Positions 1 through 7,290 of a stretch of DNA of 14,614 nucleotides are shown one piece after another. A program made the position numbers and the translations under genes. The notes under the pieces are model-generated. The model saw only the letters and a list, made by a program, of their open reading frames with translations, was not told the DNA's origin and did not search any database. Each line of letters opens with the position of its first letter. Within the stretch, counting starts at the first letter, position 1. Source of the stretch: Candidatus Helarchaeota archaeon (GTDB lineage Archaea > Asgardarchaeota > Lokiarchaeia > Helarchaeales > HEL-GB-A). Where the stretch lies: positions 1 through 14,614 of the forward strand of contig JABXJU010000104.1 in the NCBI GenBank assembly GCA_013375405.1, given 5' to 3'.

Positions 1-1
1 T

Positions 2-3000
2 TCCGATCTGGGTGATGATGCAGCAGAGCGACTTTATTTTGATGCAATAGGCTACTCTTGGGACTCAAATTACGATATCGGAGACAATATCTATGAGGGC
101 TTGGTGCTGAATTTTACTATAGGAACTGAATTAGATTGGATAGGTTATTCGTTAGACGGGCAAAATAACTTAACGATCCCCGGTAATACAACCATACCAA
201 TGCCAGATGAGGGGTCGCATGCTATCCAGGTATATGCAAATAATTCGATAGGAACGAAATTTGCAACTGCTATTATATATTTTACAGTATTTGTGGATTA
301 TTATCTCGATATAATAAATCATACAGAAAATGGAGTCTCAGTCCCACCAGGTCTCATAGAAGTCAACGCTAATGCAGACTTTAATGTCACTTTAACTTGT
401 GGAACGAGGGCGGGGTCGAGTTATTATACCTGGACCAACGCATCATTTTCCTATAGAATAAATGAGGGTTCTTGGACCGGTCCAAGTTTTATAGGATCTC
501 ATTATGGAATAAAGAACTCGACTTTTGTTATAGAAGAAGGTAATTATTCAATAAATGACAATCTATATTATTATGTCTATTTTATACAGCTTGATAATAG
601 TTCAAATATTCTTGAGGAGTTTTATTGGACTCAAGATGGTATTAAATATGATGAGAATGAGGCAAGGTTGGCTGCCTTCCACAAGAGAGTCAATACAGTC
701 CTCTATAACTTGACTCTAGATTATAGTGTTTTCTACAGAGCCCAACTCGAAAGAGTGATGCCTAATGAAGTTGGTTTCAATGAATCTGTGTATCCATGGA
801 AAAATATTGCTTATGAAAATATTTCTTTGAGCTTTTATAATACCACAAGTGCTAAAACTAATTTTAGCGTATCATGTATCAACGAATCAAAACTGGCCCA
901 TTACGTTGATGAAATAACAAGAAATATTTCTAAAGCTGTTGATCCCCAATTTGATGTAAACCAAGGAATTATGAGCCCCTTTACCTTGTCACTTAGTAAT
1001 AACTACACCGCGGATTTTTCAAATATCACAATTCCCCAGATATCCTTTGACAGTATTAATGACAGTAGAAATTTAACATTCACAGGTAACCTGTTAAACG
1101 TTACTTATAAAGGAGTTGAAAATTTTCCTTATTCTTATCGAACAGTTCTAAGGTTCTCAACAGTTGATGAGAATATAATCATTCGATTTGATATGTTTAC
1201 AGGTATTATGGTCTACTTCTATTACTGTAATGCCACTGCCAATGCAAGTCAGGCAATTACTTTTGCACTCATTGATAACAATCAAAATTACCCAATTAAC
1301 CTTCTGGTGGAAATGAGATACGAGACCGAGGAGGACGGATTTATTATAATTCCTAGGTATTTATGGAACATCATTCATGATCCGCCCGGGGATCAAAGTT
1401 ATTGCAGTCTTGCAGCGGGGACAACAATTACAAAAGGATTTTCTATTGAAATCGGAGTTAGCTCGGGTATATACTTTGAATTCCAAGCCTTAGGTTGCGG
1501 TGTTGGTGGTGGAATGTCTTTTGAGATGAAGCATAAAACAAGTACGGAATTTGATTTCGAATTCGAAATAACCTATGGTACATTCTTGACATCATCTACA
1601 AATTCAGAAAATTCCAGCTTGATAGGTCCTGGGAGAGGCGATCTATATTACGGTTCAGGTCTGGTCCTTCAGTATTTTATAAAAGTAAATAATTACTATA
1701 TAGTCATCGGCGATCAAGACCCTGTTGATTCCCAGCTTGATGATAAAAAGATTTGGCAGAATGGTTCTCGGGTTGAATACGGTCTTAGTGCTGATACCGA
1801 GTTCACGGTCTTGGGTGCCCAACTTGACTATTATGGTATGTCTGACCTTGCCGCGTATAATATGTTTGCAGATAATAATATCACCGAAGAGGAAGAACCC
1901 TATGTGGAATTAGCTGCCGGACCTTTATTCTGGACACCTAATACAATTTCAGAATATTCATACGCTCATTCTTCAACATTTGGTATGACACTTACTAATA
2001 CTATAGAATTCAGTCTAGACGCATTTTTCTGTTGGGATATTGAAGTAGAAGAGTTTTGGACTGGAGCCACTGTATTTCAGTCCGAAGGGAAAATTGGGGT
2101 CACTGTTGAATTTTCAATGGAAACTGTATCAACCTCATCTACTGAATTTAATAGAGAGATCGTTTGCCATTTAGAGGATGATGATGGGGCGCCTATAGGT
2201 GAGCATGATCAATTTATGAGTTATATTTATCATGATTTGCAATATAGTACCTATGGCGTTATATATGTGGAGAATTTCACCTATACTTCTAGACCTTTTG
2301 AGATTGGAACAAAGGATCGAAGATCACCTACAACGTCTGAAATTTATGACTTGGCTGAATATGTACAAGGCGTTATTACGTTAAATTGCGGAGCGATTGA
2401 TGATGAGACCGGAGTAAACCATGTCAAATTCTATTATGATAATGACCCCATCTTTGACGAAGATTCTACGCAAATTGGTTATCAAGATAATTCAACAATT
2501 GGAGATCCAAATCTATATCAATTCTCTTGGAACACGAGCCTCTTGCATGGAACCTATTATTTATTTGCTGTGACCTTTGATAATGCGGACCCACAGTGGA
2601 ATTCTAAGATATCTGACACCTATTCAATAAATATTGATAACATCCTCCCAACTACCTGTCAAGCTAGAGCATACGAGCCATATAGGGACGCAATTAATTT
2701 ATATGTAAATGCCTTTGACGCGGATTCTGGGATTGAGTATGTGGAGTATTGGGACGGTGACCCAGATAATCCAGGTAGCACCCTACTAGGCATCAGTTAT
2801 GAACCAAGCAGCTCGTTTAATTTTGTTTGGGCGACCGCCCCAAATGGCGCAGATGATGGTACGCATTACATTTATGCACGCGCGTATGATAAAGCCGGAA
2901 ATTATCTTGACTCTTCCGCAATAGATATCAAAGTAGATAACCTATCAGTCCCAATATCTACCACAGAGATTCTTTTATGGTCCATTTTAATACTAGGGAT

Positions 3001-3145
3001 TGTTGGGATTTCTGCATATATCCTTAATAATACTATTTTCAAAAGAAGAACTCGACCTGAAGCACCACCACCAAAAAAAATACCTCCTCCTAAAAGTAAG
3101 TTCACAAAATCTTCCGGTAAAATTACAGAGAGTTCAGATCAATAA
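2..3145 (+). CDS. Large cell-surface glycoprotein, membrane-anchored at C terminus (5' partial)
   Basis: The reading frame is open to the left edge (it reads SDLGDDAAERLYFDA from base 2), so the N terminus and any signal peptide lie outside the window; the TTG at 101 is not a real start. About 1,047 residues are visible. They are rich in Asn, Ser, Thr and aromatics, with about 30 N-X-S/T sequons, some two dozen of them in the first 400 residues, as expected for an AglB-glycosylated extracellular protein. The segment around 131-230 (DWIGYSLDG) resembles an Ig-like repeat common in archaeal surface proteins. Two Ig/cadherin-like repeats follow at about 2380-2640 and 2650-2940, each with a 'D.ETGV/DSGI...V.(F/Y)' start and ending in (I/V)DN. 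A hydrophobic helix at about 2965-3030 is followed by a basic, proline-rich tail (RRTRPEAPPPKKIPPPKSK), giving an outside-in topology. The specific function and ligand are not recognisable. Confidence 0.8.
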   Translation, partial: SDLGDDAAERLYFDAIGYSWDSNYDIGDNIYEGLVLNFTIGTELDWIGYSLDGQNNLTIPGNTTIPMPDEGSHAIQVYANNSIGTKFATAIIYFTVFVDYYLDIINHTENGVSVPPGLIEVNANADFNVTLTCGTRAGSSYYTWTNASFSYRINEGSWTGPSFIGSHYGIKNSTFVIEEGNYSINDNLYYYVYFIQLDNSSNILEEFYWTQDGIKYDENEARLAAFHKRVNTVLYNLTLDYSVFYRAQLERVMPNEVGFNESVYPWKNIAYENISLSFYNTTSAKTNFSVSCINESKLAHYVDEITRNISKAVDPQFDVNQGIMSPFTLSLSNNYTADFSNITIPQISFDSINDSRNLTFTGNLLNVTYKGVENFPYSYRTVLRFSTVDENIIIRFDMFTGIMVYFYYCNATANASQAITFALIDNNQNYPINLLVEMRYETEEDGFIIIPRYLWNIIHDPPGDQSYCSLAAGTTITKGFSIEIGVSSGIYFEFQALGCGVGGGMSFEMKHKTSTEFDFEFEITYGTFLTSSTNSENSSLIGPGRGDLYYGSGLVLQYFIKVNNYYIVIGDQDPVDSQLDDKKIWQNGSRVEYGLSADTEFTVLGAQLDYYGMSDLAAYNMFADNNITEEEEPYVELAAGPLFWTPNTISEYSYAHSSTFGMTLTNTIEFSLDAFFCWDIEVEEFWTGATVFQSEGKIGVTVEFSMETVSTSSTEFNREIVCHLEDDDGAPIGEHDQFMSYIYHDLQYSTYGVIYVENFTYTSRPFEIGTKDRRSPTTSEIYDLAEYVQGVITLNCGAIDDETGVNHVKFYYDNDPIFDEDSTQIGYQDNSTIGDPNLYQFSWNTSLLHGTYYLFAVTFDNADPQWNSKISDTYSINIDNILPTTCQARAYEPYRDAINLYVNAFDADSGIEYVEYWDGDPDNPGSTLLGISYEPSSSFNFVWATAPNGADDGTHYIYARAYDKAGNYLDSSAIDIKVDNLSVPISTTEILLWSILILGIVGISAYILNNTIFKRRTRPEAPPPKKIPPPKSKFTKSSGKITESSDQ

Positions 3146-3181
3146 ATGTTTTAATTCACATTTATTATAACTATTTTTTTT
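3141..3181 (+). terminator. Hairpin plus T8 terminator of the surface-protein gene
   Basis: AATAAATG (3141-3148) is perfectly inverted as CATTTATT (3159-3166) around a 10-base loop, and a run of eight T follows at 3174-3181. The left arm contains the TAA stop codon (3143-3145). The element lies in the 46-base gap between convergent genes. Oligo-T is the main archaeal termination signal; whether the AT-only-rich hairpin contributes is inference. Confidence 0.5.
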
Positions 3182-3191
3182 ATCCTTCAAG

Positions 3192-4712
3192 TTACGACTT
3201 CCCGATTCTATCTAACAGCATCGATTCAATATAGAAGGGTGACTGTTCTTCCAGTAGTTTGAGTGCATTACTTAGATTTTCTTCACTTTCTGCATGTATC
3301 GTCATTAAAATCGAATCTTCCGAAACTTTGCGTCCCTCCTTCACGTAAAGTTTTATACCGGCGCCTTTATATTTAGGGGCACCCGCGGCTCTGGCAATTT
3401 TCTTGATCATATCATTGGAGATACCCTTTACATAGCCATCCATGGGAGCTTTTAGGTCATGAGTGTATTCACCGACTGCAATTTCCTCTGGTTTAACATC
3501 AGGAGAGCCACCTTGAAGGGCAATAATTTCTCTAAATTTTTGTAATGCCTTTCCACTTTCGAGGATCTCCATGGCAACCTCTGCACCTTGCCCTCGCTTC
3601 ACATTCCCACTTAATTCAAGCAAAATTCCTGCCAATGTTGCAGATTTTTCGATTAAACTATTAGGACCGTTACCCATTAATGTTTCTAACGCCTCTTTCG
3701 CCTCCAACGCCGGTCCTATGGCATACCCCACAGGCTGACTTCCGTAAGTAATTCCACACTCTAATTCAATTCCGATTCTATCAGCTAACTGAATAAACTT
3801 GTGGGAAAACTTTCTCGCATCTTCGAGTGTTTCAACTTTTGTATGATAGCCTTGTGGTAAATCAAGCACCATTTTATTGACACCAAGAGCTAATTCTTTA
3901 CTGAGAATGGAGGCAAGAATTTGCGATTCCGGGTCAAGATTGAGCATGCTTTCTACAGCCGAAATGATAGAATCAGCTGGTGACAAATCTAATTTTCCCC
4001 CCCAACAAATGACGCCTCTAGTTTTCAATGCCATTTCTTTAATTTCGTCCGCGTTGAATTCAATGGGCGCAAAAATTTCCATCGTATCGGCAGTCCCCGC
4101 TGGGGATGTAATCGCTCGTGTGCTAATTTTGGGAATCAAAAGCCCCTGAGCAGCTATGATCGGGACAATTAGGAGACTCACTTTATTTCCAGGTACTCCA
4201 CCAATTGAATGTTTAGTATAAACTGCTTCATCACCCCAATCTATTGTTCCCCCCAGATCCACCATTGATCTTGTTAAATATTCAATTTCTTCTATAGTCA
4301 TGGGGATATATTCTTGAGTCATTAGGAAGACGCTGATTTCAATTGCACTCAAATCGCGGTGGTAAATATCAGTTAAAATGGCGCGAATCTCCTTTTTAGT
4401 ATATGGCAACTTATCTCTCATTTTCTTCTGGATGTATGTAATGGAGACGGGCGCCGGTGTTAATGCTACTTCAACTTCTGTAGAATCAGGGACCTGTAAG
4501 GTATCTCGAACGCTTTTATACAATCCAATAGAACCTGGCTCGATAAAAGACTTGGTTACATCCACAATTGCAGAGACTTTTCGATTTTTATATTTAATTA
4601 GAAGTCGATCATGCGCTTTTATACCAAATTTCGCCAAATCACTACGATGGACCAGCACCACATTCTTAAACGCCATCGAGGAAATGGCAATACTTTTAGT
4701 CTTGAATTTCAT
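3192..4712 (-). CDS. deoA: AMP phosphorylase (archaeal thymidine-phosphorylase family)
   Basis: Cytosolic enzyme that phosphorolyses AMP (and CMP/UMP) to the free base and ribose-1,5-bisphosphate. The family feeds ribose-1,5-bisphosphate isomerase and type III RuBisCO in archaeal nucleotide salvage. The 506 residues match the usual length of about 500. An N-terminal extension domain (about 1-85) typical of the archaeal enzymes precedes the helical and alpha/beta core. The phosphate-binding motif KHSIGGVPGNK is at 167-177, the archaeal form of the KHSTGG motif in thymidine phosphorylase. AITSPAGTADTME is at 200-212, and a C-terminal lobe (about 420-500) has a KAPMDGYVKGI strand. The ATG at 4712 is chosen because GGTGA lies a few bases upstream and the earlier in-frame context is closed by a stop. 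It is a lone gene, divergent from the gene at 4900; the RuBisCO and isomerase genes are not in this window. Confidence 0.92.
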   Translation of the reverse strand: MKFKTKSIAISSMAFKNVVLVHRSDLAKFGIKAHDRLLIKYKNRKVSAIVDVTKSFIEPGSIGLYKSVRDTLQVPDSTEVEVALTPAPVSITYIQKKMRDKLPYTKKEIRAILTDIYHRDLSAIEISVFLMTQEYIPMTIEEIEYLTRSMVDLGGTIDWGDEAVYTKHSIGGVPGNKVSLLIVPIIAAQGLLIPKISTRAITSPAGTADTMEIFAPIEFNADEIKEMALKTRGVICWGGKLDLSPADSIISAVESMLNLDPESQILASILSKELALGVNKMVLDLPQGYHTKVETLEDARKFSHKFIQLADRIGIELECGITYGSQPVGYAIGPALEAKEALETLMGNGPNSLIEKSATLAGILLELSGNVKRGQGAEVAMEILESGKALQKFREIIALQGGSPDVKPEEIAVGEYTHDLKAPMDGYVKGISNDMIKKIARAAGAPKYKGAGIKLYVKEGRKVSEDSILMTIHAESEENLSNALKLLEEQSPFYIESMLLDRIGKS

Positions 4713-4854
4713 TATTTCACCATGAAAAAGAAGTCATCCCACTTATTATACATTCCTAATATCTGTTAATTTTATTCATCAATCCAATTTGTGAACAAAT
4801 TAGCTTTTATAAGGAAATTCATTATTTATAAATTTCACAGCAAAGATTTTTTAA
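4713..4854. promoter_or_regulatory. Divergent promoter region (deoA / PK-C-like gene)
   Basis: The palindromic TATA-like box TTTATAAA (4825-4832) sits about 70 bases before the ATG at 4900, which would place transcription start near 4852-4857 on the plus strand. For deoA on the minus strand, two candidates are TTATAAAA (about 4805-4812) and TATAATAA (about 4743-4750). The second would give a very short leader. No clear operator was seen. Assignments rest on TATA-like sequence and spacing only. Confidence 0.4.
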
Positions 4855-4899
4855 TTGAAAATTAGTTATTATAGCCAAAACGAAAAGAAGGTGGAGTAT

Positions 4900-5481
4900 A
4901 TGCCCAAGATTGAAGTTGTATATTTTGAAAATGGTGGTCCTGATAATACTGACGATGCATTACAGATTGCTAAATCCTATGCAGAAAAAAATAACATTAG
5001 AAACATAATTTGCGCTTCGACATCAGGTGCAACGGGCCTTAAATTGATTGATAGCTTCGACTCCGAGAAATTTAACTTGATAATCGTCACCCATGCTTCG
5101 GGGTTCATGAAGAAGAATTTTCAAGAACTCTTACCAGAAAATAGAGAAAAAATACAACAGAAACCGAATGCCAAGATTTTAACGAGCATTCATGCTTTTT
5201 CCGGGATCTCCCGGTCTTTTAGGAAAAGCCTAAAGGTCCACACCCCTGTTGAAATCATTGCACGGATGCTTCGGTCAGTCTTCGGAGACGGCTTGAAAGT
5301 CTGCATTGAGATAGTTTTAATGGCAGCGGATGCAGGTTTTATTACATGCGATCAAGATGTCTTAGCAATCGCCGGGACTGGAAGAGGTGCAGATACAGTG
5401 GTGTTAATTCGTCCTGCGTACACGGCAAATTTCCTTGATTTACGCGTAAAACAAATTTTATGCAAACCGAATACGTGGTAA
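4900..5481 (+). CDS. Stand-alone pyruvate kinase C-terminal (alpha/beta) domain-like protein
   Basis: A 193-residue protein resembling the archaeal family of free-standing domains related to the pyruvate kinase C-terminal (allosteric) domain. Visible features are an N-terminal strand (IEVVYFENGGPDNTDDALQIA, residues 4-24), then NIICASTSGATGLKL (35-49), LIIVTHASGF (60-69) and a late DVLAIAGTGRGADTVVLIRP segment (about 153-172), which resembles the nucleotide- or phosphate-binding end of that fold. No catalytic pyruvate kinase barrel is present, so it is not a pyruvate kinase; its biochemical role is unknown. The frame opens at a TTG at 4855, but the ATG at 4900 is preferred because AAGGTGGAG (about 4888-4896) is a strong Shine-Dalgarno sequence just before it. 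The gene is monocistronic and ends in its own terminator. Confidence 0.75.
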   Translation: MPKIEVVYFENGGPDNTDDALQIAKSYAEKNNIRNIICASTSGATGLKLIDSFDSEKFNLIIVTHASGFMKKNFQELLPENREKIQQKPNAKILTSIHAFSGISRSFRKSLKVHTPVEIIARMLRSVFGDGLKVCIEIVLMAADAGFITCDQDVLAIAGTGRGADTVVLIRPAYTANFLDLRVKQILCKPNTW

Positions 5482-5500
5482 ATTAAACCACCTTTTTTTT
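5475..5500 (+). terminator. Hairpin plus T8 terminator after the PK-C-like gene
   Basis: GTGGT (5475-5479) pairs with ACCAC (5487-5491) over a 7-base loop, followed by C and eight T (5493-5500). The hairpin includes the TAA stop (5479-5481). It separates this gene from the convergent MNT gene ending at 5539. Confidence 0.5.
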
Positions 5501-5538
5501 CCTCAATTGACGCGAAATCAACGTTTTACAACACTATT

Positions 5539-5949
5539 TCAAAATGAAGGTGGAACAAGAGTGCAATCTGTTTTTCGCATTCCGTGTTTCACGAAATTTT
5601 CATAATGTTTTTTATAGGCTTTTACAAAATCTTTTCCAAATAAGACAACCCCTTCGCCAATAGCATCAATAGCAGTAAGGTGGTAGGAATGGAACATTTT
5701 ATCAAATTCTTTGGGGGTGTAGCAAAAGACATCTACTGGAACGGAAGGTGTCTGCCAAAGTACCCATTTTATACGTTCAAGAAATGGCATTTGAAAATCA
5801 CCAATGATGACAAGATCAAAGTCGCTGTAAAATTTAGCATCACCTTTAGCCCGAGATCCAAAGAGAATAACAGCCTTCAAGTTAATTTTATGGCGAATTT
5901 TCTGAATCATATCTGAAAATAATTCATGATTATTTTTTGGAGTTACCAT
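5539..5949 (-). CDS. MNT-type nucleotidyltransferase (antitoxin-like partner of HEPN)
   Basis: A minimal nucleotidyltransferase of the DNA polymerase beta superfamily, 136 residues. The defining motif is intact: GSRAKGD at 31-37 followed by SDFDL at 42-46, giving metal-binding Asp43 and Asp45. A third acidic residue, Asp73 (VPVDVF), is in the expected position, so it looks catalytically competent. In characterised MntA/HepT pairs the MNT protein adds AMP to the HEPN toxin and neutralises it; that activity is inferred here, not shown. It is the second gene of a two-gene unit, its ATG lying inside the end of the upstream HEPN gene (20-base overlap). The last 30 residues are basic and contain two Cys/Met-rich turns without a known motif. 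Confidence 0.88.
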   Translation of the reverse strand: MVTPKNNHELFSDMIQKIRHKINLKAVILFGSRAKGDAKFYSDFDLVIIGDFQMPFLERIKWVLWQTPSVPVDVFCYTPKEFDKMFHSYHLTAIDAIGEGVVLFGKDFVKAYKKHYENFVKHGMRKTDCTLVPPSF

Positions 5950-6355
5950 TTGAATTCATCGCCTCTTTTTCTTCTTTAACAAAATCTAGAATGTTTTGAG
6001 CTGCCTCTTTGAGTTCTCGGACAATTTTTTCTGTATAATATTCTTTTGGACTATGATTTGGGAGCGCATCTGGATATCGTGAATTTATATAATGGGGATC
6101 GAGCATATTACCCGCCTTTTTTATTTGAATAGAGACATTCTTTCCTAAATTTTCATAGGCTTCCAATAATTTTAAAATAGAGTGACCCCATGGATGTTGT
6201 TCTGATAAAAAAAGTAATGCCTTTACTGCTTTTTCTGCTGCCTGAACAAAATGAAAACTTGCTGCACTATATTTTTTCTCTTTAATTAAAATCGTACCAA
6301 CATCGAAGTCATTTTGAGCTTCTGAGAACCATAATTCAAAATCCGTTTGATCCAT
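5930..6355 (-). CDS. HEPN domain protein (toxin-like partner of MNT)
   Basis: A 141-residue, mainly helical HEPN-family protein. The typical pattern is visible: an N-terminal W-x4-D/N stretch (residues 9-18), 'YSAASFHFVQAAEKAVKALL' (29-48), GHSILKLL (57-64), and MLDPHYINSRYPD (84-96). The RNase signature R-x4-6-H of active HEPN toxins is not clearly present: the only Arg followed by a His is Arg93 to His101, with seven residues between. The protein may therefore be a non-nuclease HEPN of the PF05168 type, or use an altered motif. It is the first gene of the pair, expressed from a TATA-like box near 6419-6426, and overlaps the MNT start by 20 bases, implying translational coupling. A GGAG sits very close to the ATG. 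Confidence 0.85.
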   Translation of the reverse strand: MDQTDFELWFSEAQNDFDVGTILIKEKKYSAASFHFVQAAEKAVKALLFLSEQHPWGHSILKLLEAYENLGKNVSIQIKKAGNMLDPHYINSRYPDALPNHSPKEYYTEKIVRELKEAAQNILDFVKEEKEAMNSNGNSKK

Positions 6356-6418
6356 TCTCCAATTTCTCTTTTATTACCTAATATTTATTGAATTTATCAG
6401 ATTGATTTTATTTTTTAA

Positions 6419-6426
6419 TATATAAA
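6419..6426 (-). promoter_or_regulatory. TATA-like box for the HEPN-MNT pair
   Basis: Read on the minus strand the sequence is TTTATATA, 64 bases before the HEPN start codon. This would put transcription start around 6393-6397 and leave a leader of about 40 bases. The surrounding 113-base gap (6356-6468) is very AT-rich and contains only a weak T5 run downstream of the preceding tbp gene. Confidence 0.35.
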
Positions 6427-6468
6427 TTAATGATTCAAATATAAAAATAGTAAAACTCTTCAATAAAA

Positions 6469-7023
6469 TTAAGTTACAAAATCAAGTTCCTGTATTTCTT
6501 CTAAGAGATTTGCCACTGCAACTTTCACGTCAGTCTCAGATTTCGCTCCAACACACACAATTTTCCCACTCGCAAAGATTAAAAACACGACTTTCGGAAC
6601 TTTCATACGATAAATTAATCCTGGAAACACTTCGGGTTCATAAAGCGCCCGCTCTAAACTAATGGACATGAGATCGAGGTTCAGTTTTAAATTTAGATCC
6701 CCCGAAGCGACAATATTTTGAATTTTAATTTCTGGTTCGCTTTTAATGATGGCGCCCGATCGCTCAATAATCTTTATGACCTTTTGTGTAATCGGTCTTA
6801 CATCTTTTTCTTTTTTCAAACCAGTGAGGACCAATTTTCCTGTACTAAAAACAAGAATAGTGCTCTTCGGTTTCTGTAAGCGTAAAATAAGCCCTGGAAA
6901 TGTATCTGGATTATATTCAATATTTTTATTACTCATGGCAATGAGATTGAGATCAACCAATTTTTCAATATCGAACCGAACGGAAGCGACGATATTGACT
7001 ATACTATAAGTGGGTTTTGACAT
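6469..7023 (-). CDS. tbp: TATA-box-binding protein (TBP)
   Basis: General archaeal transcription initiation factor that binds and bends the TATA box and recruits TFB and RNA polymerase. The 184-residue length is the archaeal norm. The two direct TBP repeats are clear: repeat 1 has IVNIVAS (residues 8-14), YNPDTFPGLILRLQKPK (37-53) and LVFSTGKLVLTG (57-68). Repeat 2 has IQNIVAS (101-107), YEPEVFPGLIYRMKVPK (128-144) and LIFASGKIVCVGAKSE (148-163). The intercalating Phe pairs (Phe42/Phe59 and Phe133/Phe150) and the central DNA-contact Asn10 and Asn103 are all present. The C terminus ends at LDFVT without the long acidic tail seen in some archaea. ATG is supported by GAGGT about 10 bases upstream. 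It appears monocistronic. Confidence 0.97.
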   Translation of the reverse strand: MSKPTYSIVNIVASVRFDIEKLVDLNLIAMSNKNIEYNPDTFPGLILRLQKPKSTILVFSTGKLVLTGLKKEKDVRPITQKVIKIIERSGAIIKSEPEIKIQNIVASGDLNLKLNLDLMSISLERALYEPEVFPGLIYRMKVPKVVFLIFASGKIVCVGAKSETDVKVAVANLLEEIQELDFVT

Positions 7024-7290
7024 TTTTTCCCTTACCTCTAATTAAAATATGAACATAATCCGAATTTTAATTTAATTTCTTTTTTTTATCCATTAACTCA
7101 TTAAATTTAAGATTTCTTTCACTCATTTTCAATTAATTCGTTACAAGATTTTCTCTCATTATCTGGATTGTTCTCTGCTTTGAATATATTCATAAAAAAA
7201 ATTTTCACGTTTTCACCCTTATTTAAAAGGCATACCTTTATAAAGGTGTTTATAAAGGACCCGTAAAATTCGAACTCTTCGGTGTAAAAT
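7024..7290. promoter_or_regulatory. tbp upstream region with three TATA-like repeats
   Basis: This 267-base stretch holds no recognised gene. Nearest tbp, on the minus strand, an A-rich tract (about 7081-7088) precedes AAATTAAATTAAAA (about 7067-7077), a plausible BRE plus TATA giving a leader of about 20 bases. Farther out are TTTAAAAGG (7222-7230), TTTATAAAGG (7237-7246) and TTTATAAAGG (7249-7258), spaced 15 and 12 bases apart. The middle one lies in the perfect 14-base palindrome ACCTTTATAAAGGT (7234-7247). Two short minus-strand ORFs of 24 and 19 codons lie in between (7193-7119 and 7126-7067). The GTAAAAT heptamer is repeated at 7263-7269 and 7284-7290. Confidence 0.4.
7194..7201 (-). 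terminator. Oligo-T terminator candidate for the HEAT-like gene
   Basis: Eight consecutive T on the minus strand lie about 90 bases past the stop of the gene at 7291-7674. This is the only long T-run between it and tbp. No strong hairpin precedes it. Assignment is by sequence type and position. Confidence 0.35.

Noticed and set aside
3877..4725. Plus-strand open frames of 90 and 115 codons opposite deoA
   Set aside because: They lie antisense to a well-conserved enzyme, lack start signals and have no recognisable sequence; they are frame shadows.
4855..4899. TTG-initiated N-terminal extension of the PK-C-like protein
   Set aside because: The ATG at 4900 has a strong Shine-Dalgarno sequence and the predicted transcription start falls near 4855, leaving no room for translation from the TTG.
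7024..7290. tRNA or structured RNA gene in the tbp upstream gap
   Set aside because: No cloverleaf, T-loop consensus or long stable stem was found; the region is AT-rich with only short inverted repeats.
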